From Solanum dulcamara (lineage: Eukaryota > Streptophyta > Magnoliopsida > Solanales > Solanaceae), in the NCBI RefSeq assembly GCF_947179165.1, contig NC_077248.1:9483256-9547255 (forward strand): a DNA stretch of 64,000 bases. The letters run 5' to 3'. Shown here piece by piece: positions 48,098-60,033 of this stretch. The position numbers and the translations under genes are program-made. Below the pieces are notes generated by a model. That model had not been told where the DNA came from and made no database searches. It worked only from the letters and a program-made list of their open reading frames with translations. Position 1 is the first letter of the stretch. Each line of letters starts with the position of its first letter.

Positions 48098-49310
48098 TGT
48101 TATTATTGAGTTAAACAGAGAGTATGGATATATAATAAATTTTAGATTATGAACTCATAATTTCAAAATTTCAAATATTTAAGAAGTTCCCAAATTTCTG
48201 CCGTAAATTCAGTCAAAGTTTCAACCATCCCCCGATATTTGGGATCAATTAGGAACATTTAAAAAACAGATAAAAAAAATTAGGGGTTTAGGAGAAGGGT
48301 TAAATAGGGCGAGGAATTACGAGGCGAAGAATTGAATTTTTATCAATAAAATAAAATCTCATACGTAATCAACCGAGTTACTAAAATTCTAAAAAAAAAC
48401 ATAGAATATAATTTTAACTTTTGTATAAAAAAATTTCTTTAGACTTTTTTATAGGTGAAACAGTCGTCACCATTACTCTGTTAATACGTTACGTTTCAGC
48501 AAAATTATTTTCGAGTGAGTGATGTTGATAGTCCAAAAATCAAAACCAACTCTTCTATACTTTGAACATTTTATTTATTTATTTATTTTCAGTTGTTTGA
48601 CTGTTTATTTAATTTTTTAAAAGCAGTTCATGATTCATGAATTAATAAGTTCATAAGATATAATTAGAGTTGCCAAAACCACAAGTAACTGTACAATAAG
48701 TTAATCTTAATTACTTTTCACGTGGCTGATTTCCCCCCTCCATGTTCATCATGCAACTCATTTTCCTTTTCATTTTTCTTTATGATTCGGTCACTTGATA
48801 CGAGAATTTCACTGTTTTGATTAATTTGAATTTTTTTAGGCAAATTTTTTATCAGAGATTAATTTACACAATTATTCCTTTTTAGAGATTATTTAGATTA
48901 ATTTTATCCGATGATTAAAAATTGTGCAAATATAATTCTAGAGAAATTATTTTTTGAGACTATTGAAGCTCAAATTTAATGTTTGTTCATATATTGATTA
49001 AGTACCTTATAGATAAAGCATTAAATTATCGTCTAATATTTGTAACAACTTATAAATTTTTATATAGTGATATATGGTTTGACATTTTTTTCATAATTTT
49101 TTTGATTTGATAAGGGAAAAAAAATTAAATCATGATTTAAGAAGTTTATAAGTTACGCAAGAAATAAAAAAAAATCCATTTACTAAACAACCGTCCAAAA
49201 AAATATACAAAAATTTTACAAAATTCCAGTATTCGAAATGATACATTTGATTAATGGTGAATGTATTCATTCATCTCACTGTACCACTCGACCATCATCC
49301 CATTTATCTA
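48098..49310. other. AT-rich intergenic DNA
   Basis: No coding sequence or clear repeat seen. Short frames only. Confidence 0.5.
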
Positions 49311-49400
49311 TCTATACTATTTTAAAAGTGTGAAAGTTTTAATAATGTTATTTAAATATACTATATTAAAAGTGGGAAGGTCTTAACGGTATTGTTTGAA
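49311..49400 (+). mobile_element. Candidate Helitron 5' end
   Basis: TCTATACTATTTTAAAAGTG preceded by A is the usual start of plant Helitrons. A second, similar start (TACTATATTAAAAGTGGGAAG) follows about 45 bp later, suggesting nested or tandem ends. I could not find a matching hairpin plus CTRR 3' end downstream. Confidence 0.45.
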
Positions 49401-52022
49401 CTATTTGTCCTTCATTAAAAGTATCTCCTTCAGATAAAATTGTCTTTTCGCTCTTTTTTAAAATTTATTATTTAATTATATTTATAATATTTTAAAGTAA
49501 GGAATCCTAAATATATGGCAAGAGGAAAATATATTTTAAAAAATAAAAAGTCCTAAAATATTTAATAAGAGTAAAATATATGGTAAGATAGGAGAATTAA
49601 TAATTAAGGAATCCTAAAATATATTGTAAGAGCAATATATTTTAAAAATTAAGGAAAAAATATATAATATAAGTCTAAAGTTTAAAATATTGAAATTGTA
49701 ACAATTCATATCTTTATTATAATTGGTATTTATTACACGGCACTTCAATTGAAAAGAATCCAAGATTATGTAAGTAGTATTTTTGAGGACTATTAATTTT
49801 TTATGTTAAGTATTTTAATTGATTTCTTCATTAGTAAGTTGTTGATTTACAATTACACCATAACGCTTTCTATTATAATTAGAATTATCTTTTTGTTGGA
49901 AGGTTTTCTTGTTGGAAATAATCTCTTTCATATTTGATTAATCCTTTATTGGAAGCAAAAAATTTGGACCTCTATAAATGAAGGATTCTTTTCTCCCATA
50001 ATAATAGAATAACATCCACAATGTAATTGCTATTGAGTTTTGTTTACCAAAAGATTATTCTCTTCATAAGTTTTATGCTTTAAATATTTGTTTAATTCTA
50101 ATATGTATGTCACTTGATCAAATCATATCAAATATTATGCTTTCTTATTATGATTTTTTGTTATCTAATTAATTTATTGCCGCCAATATTTATAATTGGT
50201 AGCATCCGCTTGATGTTATGTTATTTCGATTTCAATATTTTTTTGGATTTACAAGTATTTTTTTGTTATAAGATTGTTGTTCTATCTTGAATAGTATTCA
50301 ACAGGTGGATCGAGAAGATCTATTATTCCAACATCTTAAGTTAATGTTTTGAATGCAACAATTTATTAGTCCCTGTTCATTCTTCTAATCTTTACTTTAC
50401 TTTTCTTTACGGCTGAAAAGTATTGATGATGCATGACTATGAATAACAATTAAAGGTCAAGTCTTTTCCTGTTTCTTGATTTTTAGCATTGTGAAAAAAT
50501 TTTAATCACAAGAGATTTGATATGATGAAATTATGAAACATTTGATTCAAAGATCAATTGGATCCTAAAATTGTCTTGCAAATAGCTTTCTTCGATTTGA
50601 AAGCTTTTGAAGGTTAAGTTGACGTTGTGATTAGAGTCCTAAAATATATCATAAAAGATATTAAGAGAATTAGTATATGGTAAGAGTTTTAAGGTTTTCT
50701 CTCATCAACATGTAAATGTAAATAAAATTTGGCACTCTCACTTCTACTGGATCTCAATCTATACACTTAGTGGAGCGCGAGCTTTAAAACTATTTTCTGT
50801 GAGATGGGTGCCTTCACCTCTGTAAGAGCCTTTATCTCGAAAGAGATTAAGTAAGGCAAGTATCTGACCATTAATTCTGTAACAAAGGAACATGGCCTTG
50901 GCATGAACTCTATCCTAATCCGAAACAAAAAGTGGAAGGTGAGCTAGATCGGCCAGTTCTGACAAGCCGACGATGATGATAGGTTGAGATTGCCCCTAAC
51001 CACACTCTAGAGGATACACGAAAAACATTTACTATATTTAATTTTACTCCATGATTATTATTGTGATAGTGAGTTAACGTGCTCCTCTTTAACTTTAAGT
51101 ACACTTTTTATCTTATATTTTTTTACGTTATTTATTTAAAAATTTATACTCAATAATATAATGCACACACAATAATTTATTTTTTTATATTTATAACAAT
51201 ATAGCGTATAAAAAATATTATTTTAATGTACATTTATTATTAAGAAACACTTTAACTAGTATTATAAAAAAAAAAAAAAACTAACCAACCATCCATTTTT
51301 GTATTTTTTGATTTTGTAAAAAGCAATATTGCCTAATTAAAGCGTTTTGTCAGGTAGCTTCAGCCTAAAGGCCAACTACTCTTAAGTCAATCAACCAGAG
51401 TTATCGGGAGGGTAAAAAAAAATTAATTTTTAATTAAAAATTTTGAATTAAGTACTTTCACATATAAAGTCATATTTATTAAAAAAACATTTTACTTTCT
51501 CAATGTGAAACTTTCTGATATAAATTCAAATTTAATTGAATTCAAATATAAATACCGAACACCAATTCATTTGTTACTTTCTTAGTTCCGTGTGAACTAG
51601 TCATGTTCCATTATGCATTCTAACAAGGTTTTGCGCGGCACTTAAAAAAAATATCAATTTGACTAATATATTTATTATTATTATTTTCGTTTATTTTTAT
51701 TTATTCACTCCACCCTTTTTAATAAATAATAATTAATATAGGACTTTTATTATAATATTTTTATTATTAATTGATGTTCAATATTAGACTAAGGTTAAGA
51801 GTAAAACATGGAAAATTTAATTAGTTTTTCTTATTATGTTTACAAGTGAAAATCTATTTTTGAAATAGTAGATAAATAAGAGTGATCTGTGAAAGTAATT
51901 ATTTGTCATTTAATTCTAGAATAACTAATACCAAGGACAGAAATAAAAAAAATTGATTCTCTCTTAATTTTTTAAATTGATAAATAATTGAGAACAATTA
52001 CTTTTAGTATATATAACAATTA
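49401..52022. other. AT-rich intergenic DNA
   Basis: No gene supported. The 50700-51010 stretch is less AT-rich (GGTGCCTTCACCTCTG, CGATGATGATAGGTTGAG) and may be an old repeat fragment, but I cannot identify it. Confidence 0.4.
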
Positions 52023-52279
52023 CTCCCTCTGTCACATATTAATTGTCCATTTTATTATAAATAGTTGTTTAAAATTATTTATCAATTTACAAAATCTAGA
52101 TATAATTAGTTTTTAAAAATTATTATTACGTTTATAATTAATTCTTTTTTGAAAGTGTAAAATAAATTTGTAATTTTCTTAAAACAAATTAAGAGATAAA
52201 TTAGAAAAATTATCCTTATTTATAATTTTCTAATAGGCATTTAAAAATAAATTGGACAACTAATATAGAACGACGAGAG
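52023..52279. mobile_element. Stowaway-like MITE (257 bp)
   Basis: Ends CTCCCTCTGTCACATATTAA and the reverse complement of TAATATAGAACGACGAGAG pair. Subterminal TTGTCCATTTTATT pairs with AATAAATTGGACAA. TA duplications lie at 52021-52022 and 52280-52281. Confidence 0.8.
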
Positions 52280-52281
52280 TA

Positions 52282-54124
52282 CTCATATTTTAGAGACATG
52301 TCGGGTGCTACTGTTTACGTTTTTTCTAGCTAGATCAATATGCACCTACTTTCTTAATATTTCACATGTCACGAACTATGACTTATATGGCTCTTTTATT
52401 TTCTTTCTCTATTAGTGGATTTGATTAGCAAATGAAAACGCGTAGGTTTAGAAAATCAAGAGCTTAATTGGTTATGTTTATTAAAAAATCACGAGATTGA
52501 TTTATTTTATTTATTTATTTGGAGCAATCATGAGATTAATTGACTATCTCCATTTTCAGCCAACAACTTTCCATTTAAGGAGTAATAGAAGATTAAGTAG
52601 TAATAAAAGTCTTCTTAAACTGGAGAATTCTAGTGGATATTGAAATTTGAATTCCAAGAGCATTTACTCTTAATGATCTTTCTAGGCCTTTCAATTTAAA
52701 AGAAATTTTTTTTTAGTGAACTATGGTGTCAGCTTATCTGTTCGTATTTAATTTCAATTCAAAGTTTCAAACATAATAACCAGATTGGTGATGACCAATT
52801 ATTTTATTTATTACAATATTATGAGCCTAATTTACACACATCTTAATTATTTCGTCACGTATCTACGACCTCCCCTTAGCATAGTCAGGGCCGAAGGCAT
52901 AAGAGTTCAAGAGGATTTAATCCTTCATTGTAAAATTATACAATTTATACTTTTTGAAAATATATATATATTGAATTCCTTTAGGATAAGAATTTATTTT
53001 TCGAATCCACTTATTTGAAGTTCTAAGGCTTCCATATATAAGAAAATATCACCGATTACCATTTTTGTCTATGCTAGTATTTAAAGTCTGATCTCGAGGG
53101 GGCGAAGCCACACTTATCTGAGCCTCCGAGGGGGAATCAATCGATACCCTTTGTTGAAACATTAAACTGTGTAGACAAGCTAAATTTTTTTATGTATATA
53201 TATATTTTATCTTGAATGCCCTTAAGACTATATATATATTATCATTTTTTTTACTTCTACTTTCATTAGTGAAAGTCGTAACTCTATTTTCATCCACTTC
53301 GTAATCATGGGTGATGACCAATATTGGGCAGGTTTTGGTCTACTAGGATCATTCATGATTAAACAATGAACAAAAGTAAACCAAGAAGCTGTTTGAAATG
53401 GAAGACAAAATCAGTAGTATAGTTCAAGCTTCCACCAACAATTAATTGTTTTTATATTTTGAAATTTATATACCCCCCCCACACACACACACAACACCCC
53501 CCCCCCCCCCCAAAACAACATATGGATAATTGGAGTGGCAAAAGAATTCCACCAGCACTTAGAATTTATTTCAACCATTCCCTCGTCATATCAATTTGCT
53601 TTTAGCGTTATGCCTTGTACATTGTTCTAATATATTGATTCCCCCCTACAGATTCTTCTTGGATAAGTTATAATATGTTCAAAAAAATAAGTACAAGATT
53701 TGTATAATCTCAAACTGGACCAAAAGTATGAAGAAAAAGAAATGAATTTTCGACCAATAAGATCGAGTCTATTTGAGGTATCAGGTTGTGTGATAGACAA
53801 ACCTAGGAATATATGTACAATGAGAACAATATTCTGTTACAAATATCCTAAGATTTTACTTTTGAAGGGAAAAAGGGGCAACTTTATTGGCACCTTTACA
53901 ATCCCCTGAACAACAAACATCATTTGTGTAACAAATGTTAATGAGTAAAACTAGTTTGAACTTTTCTAAGTGTATTCTTTTGTGTGGATAAGAGCACCAA
54001 AGTCTTCGTTTATCTTTGGGGACGAATTAGAGCAACAAAGGATCGAATCTCAATGGATCGTGGCAGTAAGACCACTTTGCCACTTACAATACCCTACACA
54101 AAAGTTTTCCTTTATAAAGTTGAT
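52282..54124. other. Intergenic DNA downstream of the PP2C gene
   Basis: No gene supported. It includes a low-complexity tract at 53473-53512 (C runs around a CA repeat) and short AT repeats. The part next to 54125 should contain the PP2C 3' UTR. Confidence 0.5.
53473..53512. repeat. C-run and CA-repeat low-complexity tract
   Basis: An eight-C run, an (AC)n stretch and a second run of about fourteen C, followed by AAAACAACA. Prone to length error in sequencing. Confidence 0.8.
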
Positions 54125-56313
54125 TTACATGGATGATCTCCATATCCTTCCTTCGAATGATATGATGATGATTGAGACATCATCGTGGTACTTCCTACGA
54201 TCCCCTTGTTGTATATCTAGCAACTCGTGGAAGTCCAAGCCTGCAAAATCGGAGAACAAAAGTAGTTTAGTTCGATTTCTTTGGGAAATCATAGTACTTC
54301 GAATTCTCACAAGCACAGATATATATTTACCAGCTTTCTTTGCAGCTCTAAATAACACTTCTTCAACAAGATGTTGCGCGGGATCTCCCTCAGGGAATAT
54401 AGACATGAAAGTCTCAACTTCAGAGACTGCTTCTTCATTTGTGAAGTATTGATAAAGTCCATCAGATGATAAGATGAGAAATCTGTCTCTTGGGCCAAGT
54501 CTATGGTGGTGTAGTGATGGTATACAATTGATATACGGCGAACTTCCAATGTAGTCTATTCTGAAGACCCCTAGAAGTCCATTGTTCCATTTAGGCTGTA
54601 ATATCACACAAGTAGAAATGACATTAACACAACGACAACAACTTGTTAAATTGAATAACGATTTTAAAGAAGTTCGATAATTTGAAGGGAATACTAGGCA
54701 TTTTTATGACTTATGATCATAGACGCGATAAGTGTAATGTGAACGTTAAGAATACCTGTTTAAGAAAGCCTGCACCAAAAGCTCGAGTAATGTTCAAAGA
54801 ACCTTTCACTCTATCATTTTTAATAGCAGAAGTATCACTTGGATGCTCACTTTTAATCCTAAGAACTTCCTGCAACAATTTACCAGACAAGCATGAGTAT
54901 TAGTCCATGAAACACCAAAAGATCGAAATTTTTGGACTAGAAATGCAACAATACCTCTTTAACAGATGTGCTATGGTCCATAGTGAGTTGATAAGAACTC
55001 AGATTGTGTTTTCTGTCTGAAACAACTCTGTAGAATTCATCAATGCTATTTCGACTCTCCTCATTTATTCGTCCCAAATTACCAACGGAACGATCGGGTT
55101 CAGGATGTTGAGCCAAAACTGCTCTGCTATCTCCAACATTCATCAAGTAAACATCATTGCCTTTCATCAACATTACTAAAACACATGATCCCATTAAGGC
55201 TAACTCGGGGTTTTCGTTCACCATCTTATCCGTTATCTCCAAATATGATGCCTCGGCTCTCCTCAATGCCTCTGATAACGCCGTCAATACGTCTAAATGA
55301 TCAATACCTGCAAGCTTTGATTGATCAGATTCTTGATTTTGAACGATAATTGCATCGTTGCACATGAGATTTTCCGAGGTTTCTAACTTGTCATTCCATA
55401 GCAATCCCTTGAGTTCTTTGAATACGTTCGTGTAAAGATTTTTCAATAAAAAATCAGTAGCATCAGGTCCATTAAAACCATCATAAATTCCAACAAATAC
55501 CCATCCATGTTCCTCAGAAATCACTACATGTACTCTGTCTTCCCCTGCTTTCCCCTGAGCCCACTGCACACTTCGACTTCGAAATGATCCATTATCCTCA
55601 TCATCTTCATCCAAAGTGTTTTCACTAATCAAAGGTACATTAACCCCATTATTATTATTATTCTCTGCCAAATTCATTTCTTGATACCCCAAAAGAGAAC
55701 TTGACAAAACTTTCTTTAAATTCTTAACTAAATCCCATTTACTTGACTCAGGTTTGTACCTCTGTAGCTGCTGATCATACTGATTCTCCAACGGGCCAGA
55801 ATTGAAGCTCCGCTCAATCGGGCCGGATAGGAATCCCCTCTCCAACGGGCCTGAGCCAGAGTTGGAAACTCGGGGAATTGGGCCCGAACAGATAGATTGG
55901 ATTGATCTCCGGGGAATTGGCTGAAGAGGAAAGGAAGAAAACCACTGAGAGCTCTCAAAAGCCGACGACTTCTCAATGTAAGTATTAGAAACATCGACGA
56001 GGGCGGTGGACAGAGGCGTAGTAGAGGTGTTGGCGGAGATAGAGGCGCCGGAAATGGTGCGAAACGCAGTCGTTTGACTGCTGCTGCTACTACTGCTATT
56101 GCTGGAGATAGTTGTAGTGGCGGAAGAAGAAGAAGAATCTTCTAGAAAAAGATGATTCTTAGATGATGAATCATGCAATATGTAGCAAAAAGAATGGCCT
56201 AATCCTTTATCAAGACTATCAATAAGGTCTACGCCAATATCATGTCGTCTTTTGGATATTTCTCCAACATCTCCTGCAAAACAAAACTTCAGTTTCCCAA
56301 TACCGTTTCCCAT
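54125..56313 (-). CDS. Protein phosphatase 2C, POL/PLL clade (617 aa)
   Basis: A Mg/Mn-dependent Ser/Thr phosphatase. The POLTERGEIST/PLL clade acts at the plasma membrane downstream of receptor kinases in meristem and defence signalling. Minus-strand exons 56313-54955, 54869-54756, 54595-54331 and 54240-54125 total 1854 nt in one frame. The N-terminus [12 protein letters not shown] has Gly2 and a Cys suited to myristoylation and palmitoylation. [12 protein letters not shown] and [16 protein letters not shown] are clade signatures. Residues about 60-80 are a Ser run, and SGP(I/L) motifs recur around residues 145-185. Catalytic motifs: [70 protein letters not shown] and [10 protein letters not shown]. 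The tail FEGRIWRSS is typical. The linker between GDSRAVL and LTMDHS is long, as in this clade. Which PLL member it is cannot be told from sequence alone. Confidence 0.95.
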
Positions 56314-56760
56314 TCGATATTTGGTAAGTTAAAAAATATCGATCAATAGACGTCCAATCTTGCAGTAGCTAGTTGTTTGGGCTCAACATGTTGTGAAGGA
56401 CATCATTAAGAGAGATATTTCAAAAAAATAAAAAACATAAAACTCTGGTTCAAGGCAATAATAAAAACAAAGTTTTATGGAGAAATAGTATTTTGAAAGT
56501 AAATAATTAGGGAGAGAATAAAGCTGCTGCCATGAGAGAAAAATTGAGGAATATCAAGATTGATATTTGAAAGTTTATAATTGGTGTTGTGGGCTTTTTA
56601 GCATTTAAATTCACAAGTAAAAAGAGGAACAAAAAGTGGAGAGAGAGAGAGCAACAAAAATAAAATAAAAAATAGAGAAGTTGACTTTGGATACATGAAA
56701 GTAAAAATATTAGTTTATTGTACTTATTACTCCCCTCCTCCATCCCAATCTATGAAAGAG
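56314..56760 (-). promoter_or_regulatory. 5' flank of the PP2C gene
   Basis: Presumed 5' UTR and promoter on the minus strand. It includes a GA/CT-rich stretch (GAGAGAGAGAGCAAC near 56640), common in plant leaders. No start site is assigned. Confidence 0.4.
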
Positions 56761-57580
56761 GTCGTTTGGTAGGATTTAAGGAGTTTACGGATCGAATTTG
56801 ATTGGTTATTTTTTAAATTCAAAAAATAAGATAGGGCAGTGCAAAAATATACATGTTCAAAATATTTTTCTTGTTAGGGTTTATTTGTTTTTAAAAAAAA
56901 TAATTATAAAAAATATATATAATTTATTGATTCAAGTATTCTTTGTTTTTTTGAACAACACAAAATTAAATCAAATCTTATTAATAGTTTGAAATTTAAA
57001 ATTAAATCAAACTAAATTCAAATAAAATAGATTTATTTAATTGATTTATTTTTTATTTGGATCAATTTTTATTCAAACTATGAACATTGTTAGATAGAAT
57101 GTATTAGATATGGTATTATTTAATTCTTTGTTTTATATGATTTTTGTCTACGTATGACTAAATACATAGCATATCATGATATTAGTAATATATTTGTCAA
57201 TTTTTTTTTACATATATCTTAAGAAAAATATCAATAGAGTGTAATTTGACTAAATTATCTTTATTTATCACGCTTCTCATCCTAATACTTCTTTTTGCAT
57301 CATATTAATATCTCTCCATATTTATAACTAAGGATAAAAGTGGAAACAAACAACTAATTATGTTTTAATTTTCTAAAATAACAAGTATTTGGATCATCTA
57401 GTGTTAGTATGGATGACAAGTACTTAGGAATTCATGGAGTATCTGATAAGCAGAAATAAAATTATTCTTAATACACCAAACTAAATAGACAGTGGATAAG
57501 AAATAATTTTAATATAACTAATTTCAATATTACTATGCATCTTATTCAACGTCAGTTTTATACACTCCACCAAACATTAT
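56761..57580. mobile_element. Possible TIR DNA element (hAT or Harbinger-like), low confidence
   Basis: GTCGTTTGGTAGGATTTAAG near 56761 is partly inverted-repeated by CTCCACCAAACATT near 57566. Such TCGTTTGGT termini occur on plant MITE-like elements. The match is short and no target duplication was found. Confidence 0.3.
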
Positions 57581-58114
57581 AATTATAATATTCTCGTTAT
57601 TATAATATCATTTAGGAAAAAAGCACTCCTATATTCGATGCTCGTTTGGGTGGGGGAGTTCACTATTTTCCTACTTTTATTTTTATAAATGTTTTAATTT
57701 TTCTATGGTTTCATGGGGAAGAAGTAAGAGAAATTAAAGGCGTTGACTTTGTGTTTTTTTTTGCATTTCCTTAATATTTGGGAGTGTTTTTTTTTTTTTT
57801 CTAGCTTAAGGTTAAGGTAAGCTAAAGCGGGTGTTTGAATAAAATAAGTAGTACTTATGGATTAAAAGTCAAAAGGGCCAACTTGAGAATATAAAATTAA
57901 GAAAATGATTATATAGAGGGAGTATGCCGACTGGGAAATAATATTGGGTGCCACGTTTACGGGACACATTAATGCCAGCTGGCTTGCTTCTTCATTGGCT
58001 TGATTGATTTTAGTTTTATAGACTTTTTATAGCTTGACATAGATTTCCTCTCTTCATTATCAAGCTAATAATGTTGTTTCCTTTTTTTCTTTTGTTAAAA
58101 GTTTTTACGCGCTT
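57581..58114. other. AT-rich intergenic DNA
   Basis: No gene. GAGGGAGTA near 57917 resembles a Stowaway end, but no partner was found. Confidence 0.4.
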
Positions 58115-59250
58115 GAAACATTTTATCTTATATTTTTGAACTAAATATATCCCTTTTATTATATAATTGATGCGAAAATACCACTTTTCAATTAAAACCC
58201 TCCAATATGGCCGATACCAATCCAAGTGGCCTGATATTTTATTGAGGTGAATACCACCTCACTGTCTCAACCCCATTTTATCCCTTCCCCAGCTTTTCTT
58301 CCAGCACCTCCTCCCCTTCATACAATTATCACGACACCACACTTCTCTCATACTCGTGCAATTCTCAAACAGGTGTGCTAGTGTAGTATTTCTTCAAACT
58401 TAATCCTAGGACCTCCATCTATTTCATAGCTCCAACATTGACGACCTTAAAATTTTATTCAAAGTCGTAAAACTGAAATAAGGAAATTGGGAACCGTCAA
58501 TCTTAAGCTTTTACACATTATTGATATTTTCGTGATGTTATCTGCTTCTTTTCATATAGTTTACTGTTCCCCTTGTGATTTCATTAGAATGTCACATGGC
58601 TTGGTGACAAAATCAAAACTTTGGGTCTTCTTCAAGCACCAAATTTGCCACAAGTCTTTACCGTTTGCCCTATAAATAATATGAACCTTCTTCTCGTTAT
58701 CATAAAAAATTAAAATATCATCCTAAATAATTATTTTTCCTTTGATTTCTTTACAGAAGGATTAGAACACAATTTTCTTATTTCTATTAATGGTCTGGTT
58801 CAATTCAGTTGAAATCTTGAAGATAAAGAATAGACGATTAATTTGCTATAATGGAAGAATTTTTATTTAAATTGATTTTCAGTCCATAAAAAAGAAGATT
58901 GAAGTTAATTAGGAAATGGGTCTTCTTTCCTAGATAGAAATCCATCGGAGAAAGTGAGGAATAAAAGTCAGAATGAGTTGATGGCAGTGGTTGGATGCGG
59001 GGAGAGGAGGTGGTGGAAGAAAACACAGGGGAAGGGGTAAAATGGGTTTGGGATGGTGAAGTGGCATAACATGGCATCTACCTCAATGAAATATCAGGCC
59101 ACTTGGATCAATTTTTGTCATGTTGAAGGGTCTTAACAGAAAAGGGGTATTTTTGCGCCAATTGTATAACGGGAGAGGTATATATAGTCCAAAAATATAA
59201 TGAGAAGTATATTTAAACTATTTTTAATAGTACAGAGTATATTGGCCCTT
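58115..59250. mobile_element. MULE-like element with long inverted repeats
   Basis: Left arm (about 58115-58400) and right arm (about 58925-59250) are imperfect reverse complements. Shared blocks are CCAAGTGGCCTGATATTT, ATTGAGGT.GAT.CCA, CCCATTTTA.CCCTTCCCC and CTTCCA.CACCTCCTC. The outer right end, read inward, is AGGGCCAATATACTCTGTAC then TTTAAATATAC, a form I know from Solanaceae MULE termini. The interior of about 520 bp has no transposase. Ends and target duplication are approximate. Confidence 0.65.
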
Positions 59251-59745
59251 TTCTGTTTTACTTGTCTATTATACTATTTTGAGATGTCCCATAATATTTA
59301 TTTAACTTATAAAATTAATTAATAATTTATCATGATGTGTCTATTTTATTCTTGCTATTAAATACTATTCATTTTTCAATATTTAAGATGACTTGTATTT
59401 CATAAGAGTTATTTGATAAAATTATACTTATCATTTACTGTTTTTTAGTCTCTATGTCAAGTTAATAGTAGGTAACTATTGTAGGATAGAAGAAGTAATA
59501 TTCACTTCGGAGATATTAATAGTTCAATTGATTGACTATTTGAACAAACAGTTTGAGCTTAAGCTTCAAAGCTTTCTCTCATGACTGATCACAAAGTTTT
59601 GTAAATCATCACGAGCCAATGACGATGACGCCTTGTCGGAGAAAGGGAGAGGAAGCGCACATCATTAAAGTTTGAATTTAAAAAGAATTGGAATTCATGA
59701 AAGAAAAGAAGAAAAAAATCACCCATGAAAAAGGAAAGAATGTTA
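59251..59745. other. Intergenic DNA
   Basis: No gene or clear repeat. Confidence 0.4.
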
Positions 59746-60031
59746 CTCCCTTCATTCCATATTAAGTGAATTTGTGAAGCAATGTACACATATTAAGAAA
59801 AACATTTAATAACATAATTTGAACCATACTTTCTACTATTACCCTTTGTAAAATCATAAATATAACTTTGCAAGTAGTATGATTTATCTCCTAGAAAATA
59901 TAAAATTTCAATAAATGAAAGGATGCAAATATGAAAAAAGTTTTAAACATCTATCTTAAACTGTGAACAATTCAATTATTTTAAACTATGAAAAATTTCT
60001 CAAAAATTCACTTAATATGAAATGGGAAAAA
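59746..60031. mobile_element. Stowaway-like MITE (about 286 bp)
   Basis: CTCCCTTCATTCCATATTAA then GTGAATTT at the left is repeated in reverse complement at the right (AAATTCACTTAATATGAAAT then GGGAAAAA). TA lies on both sides (59744-59745 and 60032-60033). Confidence 0.75.
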
Positions 60032-60033
60032 TA

